Source of the DNA: Notolepis coatsorum
Lineage: Eukaryota; Chordata; Actinopteri; Aulopiformes; Paralepididae
NCBI GenBank assembly: GCA_963971535.1
Contig: OZ020589.1
Location: forward strand, 89,018,183 to 89,082,182
Direction: 5' to 3'
Length of the DNA: 64,000 nt
The first letter of the stretch is position 1. Each line of letters begins with the position of its first letter. The position numbers and the translations under genes were made by a program. The notes under the pieces were generated by a model. It did no database searches. It saw only the letters and a list, made by a program, of their open reading frames with translations, and had not been told where the DNA came from. Below, piece after piece: positions 59,801 through 64,000 of the stretch.

Positions 59801-61500
59801 TGTACTTTTTTTTTTTTTTTTACCATGGTGGACAAGTCATGACATTACTCTTACACGACAACTCACTGTCGTCCCAGTGATAATTCAACAATAAACCCGC
59901 CCATGATCTCTGTTCCAAACACCTCAAAACAGCATCTCCGCAGGAAAGCCCCCGGTATCTGCTTCATCCTTCCCTGAGCAACACCGCCTGTGATCGCCGG
60001 ACTCTGCCCCGTTGGTTGTCTCCCCCGCTCGCTGTCGGTGGTCTCCCCCGCTCGCTGTCGGTGGTCTCCGGACTCTGAAACAAGAACAAAAGAAAACCAG
60101 GAGTCTTCTGTACACAACTTTCACCTTGTGTTTTCCCAAAAGCTCATTATACTATGGCATTGGACTTGCAGTTCATTCCATACTGTCATTTCAGGTTCGC
60201 TATATATATTTTTCCTGCAAGCCCCTCCCATGCCGACGCCCTTTATGCTGTGTAGACGTTGTGAGTGTCTTACAGCACATGGCGATATCATTATCACTAT
60301 TCCACCACCTTCTCAACATCCATGTCTGTTCCTACGATGACATAGTGAAAATATTATTTATTCCATTCTATAATTAAACTCTTTAATTAACTGCACCTTA
60401 TCTCTCAGTGAAGTTCTTATTTAATCCATTGTATAATTAAACTCTATTTAATTACCCTGTGTATCAATATTATTATTATAATAATTCCATCTCTCCCTGC
60501 TCCAGTATCACCACTGTAATATCCCTCTATTATTATTTATTAATAATTCCCTCTCTACCTGCTCCAGTATCACCACTGGAATATCCCTCTATTATTATTT
60601 ATAAATAATTCCCTCTTTGCATCACCGAAATACGCCACTAGATGGCAGAAGATATCTATATTTACACCTCTCCCTGCATCACCGACCTACAAACCTAGGT
60701 GTAAGGGAAACTTTCGTGCAATACCCCCTCCCACCACTAGAGGGCGGCAGACTCATTCTCTAAGGCTGGAGTCACCTCAGCCAACGTCAATGCATTTTTG
60801 GAGTTTTCCATACATGACCTTTAAACTTCATACACCCACTGTGTTGTCTCTCTGGCTCCTACCCTCTCTCTCCCAGCCTCACTGCAACCATTGTTTTTCT
60901 CTCTGTGGCTGTCTGTGGCTTTGTTGTCATTCTTTCTCTAAAGCTACGCTCCGAAGCCCTGAAAATCACAGCTGTTTTATGCACATTCTCTCATCCCATC
61001 TACCTAAAGGGGACGCTATCTTGGACTAAATATTCATTTATAACCCCTCCTGCCTGATAACACTTTGCGCACTTTAAGGTAAACCCTATCAGCCCCTGTC
61101 TCTCCTGTTCACGACAGTTCCGGCCGTCTCTGACACCACATCGCACATTTTAAGGCGAGCCGTCTCAGGCAGTTACCGTCTCCTGCCATGACAGTCTCTA
61201 AAGTCTTTTTCTGTCTCTAAATAAGATGTCGCCCTTTAATTAACTGAAAATCTTAGCCGTCGCATCTCCCTCCTCATCTTGCTCATACGATTCTCAGGCA
61301 TTAAAGCGTTCCGTCTCCAGACAGATTTCCGTCAATTTGATTGGGGAGATCCGTCAATTTGATTCGCAGTCTGACGGAATTGGCTACCTTGGTATAATAT
61401 GATTTGTAGATGCATACAGATTGAAACAAAATTGAGCCAATCAGAGGCGCCAAATATCATGAAAAAGGGATTTTTTTTCTATCGCGCCGCGCCAATTGTC
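59801..61500. other. Non-coding, short tandem repeats, no gene seen
   Basis: 60477-60615 has a roughly 75-bp block in two to three copies ('aataattccctctct.cctgctccagtatcaccactg'). 'tttaaacttcatacacccactgt' at 60820 recurs at 63358. 60012-60065 repeats 'tctcccccgctcgctgtcggtgg'. No coding motif found. Confidence 0.45.
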
Positions 61501-61539
61501 AGTCAGCGACTCGAGAGACAGGATTACCCTCTAATTCTG

Positions 61540-61831
61540 CGCTCCGATACCATATGACGTAATTTATCAACAACACGTGCGGTCTGCTGAGTGAGCATTA
61601 TAAAACAAACGTGTTTTTAATCGACCGTGAATTAAAGTGTCAATGCTGTTTGTCATTTTAACAGCAGATACTTTCTTAAATGCCATTGTTCCGAGAGAGG
61701 GGTGTTGACGGGGAGCTCTGATGGGTTCGCTTGCTGGTGTTATTAGCATTAGCTGTAGAGCTAACCGAAAAGCTAGTTTTAGCTTTAACGTTACCTTGGC
61801 TAAAGTTGGGGCTATTCATAATCCAGCAATA
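61540..61831 (+). promoter_or_regulatory. ppp1r21: Candidate ppp1r21 promoter and 5' UTR
   Basis: Upstream of the start codon lie a CRE-like TGACGTAA (61555-61562), an E-box CACGTG (61574-61579) and TTATAAAA (61598-61605). These are consistent with a promoter but are short motifs and not proof. The transcription start cannot be fixed. Confidence 0.45.
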
Positions 61832-61885
61832 ATGGCTGCAGACCTGCAAGCAAAGTACAGCAAGTTGGCACAGGAGTATTCCAAG
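61832..61885 (+). CDS. ppp1r21: ppp1r21 first coding exon
   Basis: ATG 61832 opens MAADLQAKYSKLAQEYSK, 18 codons ending in AAG/GTAAAT, a good donor. This matches the N-terminus of PPP1R21 (KLRAQ1), whose KLRAQ motif would begin in the next exon. PPP1R21 is a coiled-coil subunit of the Rab5-binding FERRY complex on early endosomes (family knowledge). An in-frame ATG at 61721 extends the frame, but the extra residues do not resemble the family, so the 61832 start is preferred. Later exons are outside the window. Confidence 0.78.
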
Positions 61886-63374
61886 GTAAATCACTTTTTC
61901 ACCAGTAACGTTATGGTCTTGTTTCCATCTAACGTTAGCTCATGCTAACCTAGCTCATGCTAACGTGGTCACTGATCGACCTCTCGCACACAATTAATGA
62001 CATGTTGCGGACAGCCATATCGGTGACAATGTTTAGCTTTTAGTGCCAAATAATAAGAGTCTGAGGCGGAGTCTCAAAAGAGAATGTTGAATATTTATTG
62101 TGCAAAAATCACAACAGAGCCTCTGCTACTAACTGAAGTTACCGGAGCCTTCTGGAGTGCAACAACATATAACGTCCATGCGGAATCGATGTCCCAACAA
62201 CCATTCCGTGGGTGAACTCATTGAGATAGTTGTCAATTAATGATACTAATACTAATCTATACAATCACCTGTTGTTGAATAAATACCATTACTTTATAGT
62301 TATTACTAAAAAAACAGTATAAAACAGTAGCTGAAAAAAAAAGAAAAAAAAAGATTTGTATAATTTATATTATTATTATTTATTTTTTTAATGTATGCAC
62401 TGGTATCGGATCAGTATCGGTATCAGCCGATACCCAAAGCTTAGGTATCGGAATCGGATCGGGAAGGGAAAAATGGTATCGGAACATCTCTAGTTTAGTT
62501 CATGGTTCAAAGTAATGGGAAAAGGGTGCTAGCTCGCCATCAATCAGAAGCTAGCCACAAGACTTGCATTCACGCTCTCCAGCACACAGCCTCCCTGCCT
62601 GGCACAACAACCACAACAGTAGGGTCTATAGTCACAGTCAGGACAGTAGGCTCCCTTAAAACGCTAACACTATTTAAAAAAAAATACAGTGGAGGTTAAA
62701 ATAAGAATATGACTTGGCCTGAAAAAATTTTCAGTCATGAGAATTTTTTTTCCTTTAATCCCTGGATTCTGCACCGGCCCCGTTTGTTTTCTCTCCGCTC
62801 CGATTCGTTTACATTCCGTTGTGATAAAATGGCTTCTCTCTTCAAAACAAAAACCCAGACAGCTGCGGTGCCGATCTCCACTCCACTTTCCAGATAATAC
62901 CCACATCACCCTCTCCAGCCTGTGTCTAATATTCATATCTCTGTTTGATGTTCAAAAAACACATATGATTACAGCTGGCCTAGGTGTGTGTGTCGTTAAA
63001 TTCGCTCACGGATGTACCATCTTTATTTGGCTTAAATATCAATAACGTGTGTGCAAGTGAACTCACATTCTTTCTACAGCGCTGGTTGCTTGTGCCTCAT
63101 GACTGCTCGACTCGACTCTCTCCCATGGCTCTCGGTCGGCCTCTCTCTTCCATGGCTGGCTGGCCTTGCTTGCCGGCTTGGCTCGAGTTCATTTCTCCCA
63201 CACGCTGGCTGTTGTTCACTGTCGCCCCATTGAAAAGTATTTTTCCGTTGTTGTTATCTTTAATCAAAATCCGGCGTAAGTTTGTTAGATAACAGTGTTT
63301 CTAGCCTTTAATCTTTTCTCTCACTCGTCACCTGCTGTTCCGTGACTGGCCTCCGCGTTTAAACTTCATACACC
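61886..63374. other. ppp1r21: ppp1r21 intron 1, transposon fragments
   Basis: 62400-62495 ('ggtatcggatcagtatcggtatcagcc..tatcggaacatctcta') is the right end of a hAT element of the TAGAGATGTTCCGATACC type; no left end was found. A 102-codon frame at 62984 has no motif. The rest is unassigned. Confidence 0.5.
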
Positions 63375-63690
63375 CACTGTCAATGGTCAATGGTCTCTAA
63401 CTACACACCCTCAAGACCCCTACGCTCTGCATCTTCTGGCCGCCTCAGACTTACTCCTATCCAAGCTCCGGGAGGGTCATCAAAGAGAAGCCTCCTATTC
63501 TCAGTCCTTGCCCCACAATGGTGGAATGAACTAGCCACCCCAGTTAGGACAGCCGAATCCCGTCCAATCTTTCGCCGTCGACTAAAGACTCACTTCTTCA
63601 ACCATTATCTGAAATAATGATGACCTGTCGTACAGAACTTGTAAGTCGCTTTGGATAAAAGCGTCAGCCAAATGACTAAATGTAAAAATG
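63375..63690 (+). mobile_element. L2-type LINE 3' fragment
   Basis: Reads MVSNYTPSRPLRSASSGRLR and SRPIFRRRLKTHFFNHYLK, then a stop and the 'ataaaagcgtcagccaaatg' tail. Same family as 49945-52003; 5'-truncated, dead. Confidence 0.88.
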
Positions 63691-63728
63691 TTGTGTCATT
63701 TTACTTGGATATCTCATTAGCTGTCTCA

Positions 63729-64000
63729 CAAGTTCAAGTTCAAGTTTCTTTAATAGTTGTCATACAGAAGTACAGAATACTTTCATACAAAATGCTTCTT
63801 ACTGTTACGCTCCAGAGACTGTGCTAGACAAGATAGTATCAAATAACATAGTATAGCATGTAATTTAGAAGAAGAAAATGAGGTCACAGTGTTCGGTATA
63901 GACATATGTACAATGTTCTGAGTTACCATATAATATACAATACTATGCAGTGTACTAATGTACAGTACTATATAGTGCAAAGCAGAAATGGGATGAGGTA
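63729..64000 (-). mobile_element. LINE 3'-end fragment, second copy of the 424-560 repeat
   Basis: 'caagttcaagtttctttaatagttgtcatac' and the following 110 bp match 424-560. It runs toward the window end with ATACTAT-rich sequence. Confidence 0.55.

Noticed and set aside
61721-61831. Upstream in-frame ATG as the ppp1r21 start
   Set aside because: The extra 37 residues do not resemble the family, and the 61832 start gives the expected N-terminus.

Overview
The window looks like nuclear DNA from a ray-finned (probably percomorph) fish. The evidence is sparse, spliced vertebrate exons in a sea of fish-type repeats: hAT, piggyBac-like and PIF/Harbinger-like elements, L2/CR1-type LINEs, tRNA-derived SINEs, Gypsy and BEL/Pao LTR elements, and very long (GA)n and (GT)n tracts. 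There are no bacterial-style operons, rRNA genes or CRISPR arrays. All calls come from reading the sequence; no database search was run.

Host genes. Three plus-strand exons belong to one gene encoding an hnRNP L-like RNA-binding protein (hnrnpll): 1725-1843, 52641-52878 and 53660-53745. Phases match across both junctions. The first intron splits RRM1 and is about 50.8 kb, nearly all transposable elements. The third exon ends at a perfect U12-type ATATCCTT donor, and no later hnrnpll exon lies in the window. Instead, 61832-61885 (+) matches the first coding exon of ppp1r21, an endosomal Rab5-effector (FERRY complex) subunit, with a plausible promoter upstream. Either ppp1r21 starts inside hnrnpll, or hnrnpll is broken here, or the assembly is misjoined.

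Transposon layout. 2.6-11.4 kb holds an old Gypsy element broken by a piggyBac-like MITE, two hAT elements and a LINE that itself carries two insertions. 12-19 kb holds microsatellites, a 45-bp minisatellite, a hAT element with an exact target duplication, two SINEs and a TATCGAT-rich hAT-like element. 19.5-21.5 kb is a solo BEL LTR carrying a further insertion. 21.9-28.3 kb is a SINE, LINE tails, satellites and two hAT elements. 30.3-39.2 kb is a structurally complete, young BEL/Pao element on the minus strand: LTRs of 1390 bp each, a 5-bp target duplication, a tRNA-Tyr-type primer site, and a 1987-codon open frame that lacks the reverse-transcriptase core. 40-52 kb holds piggyBac-like, hAT and Harbinger-like elements, the inverted second copy of the TATCGAT element, and an L2 LINE. 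54-59.8 kb holds a 160-bp GT tract, a 44-bp minisatellite with two hAT MITE copies duplicated along with the array, and an L2 LINE split by a hAT element. The end of the window has the ppp1r21 start and more LINE fragments.

The host part appears to be an RNA-processing gene and an endosomal-trafficking gene. The rest records nested insertion, array amplification and sequence copying between loci. The most unusual points are the RT-deleted but recently inserted BEL element, the minus-strand reading frame it interrupts, the U12 donor, the odd hnrnpll/ppp1r21 arrangement, and a copied 490-bp block bordered by GA tracts.
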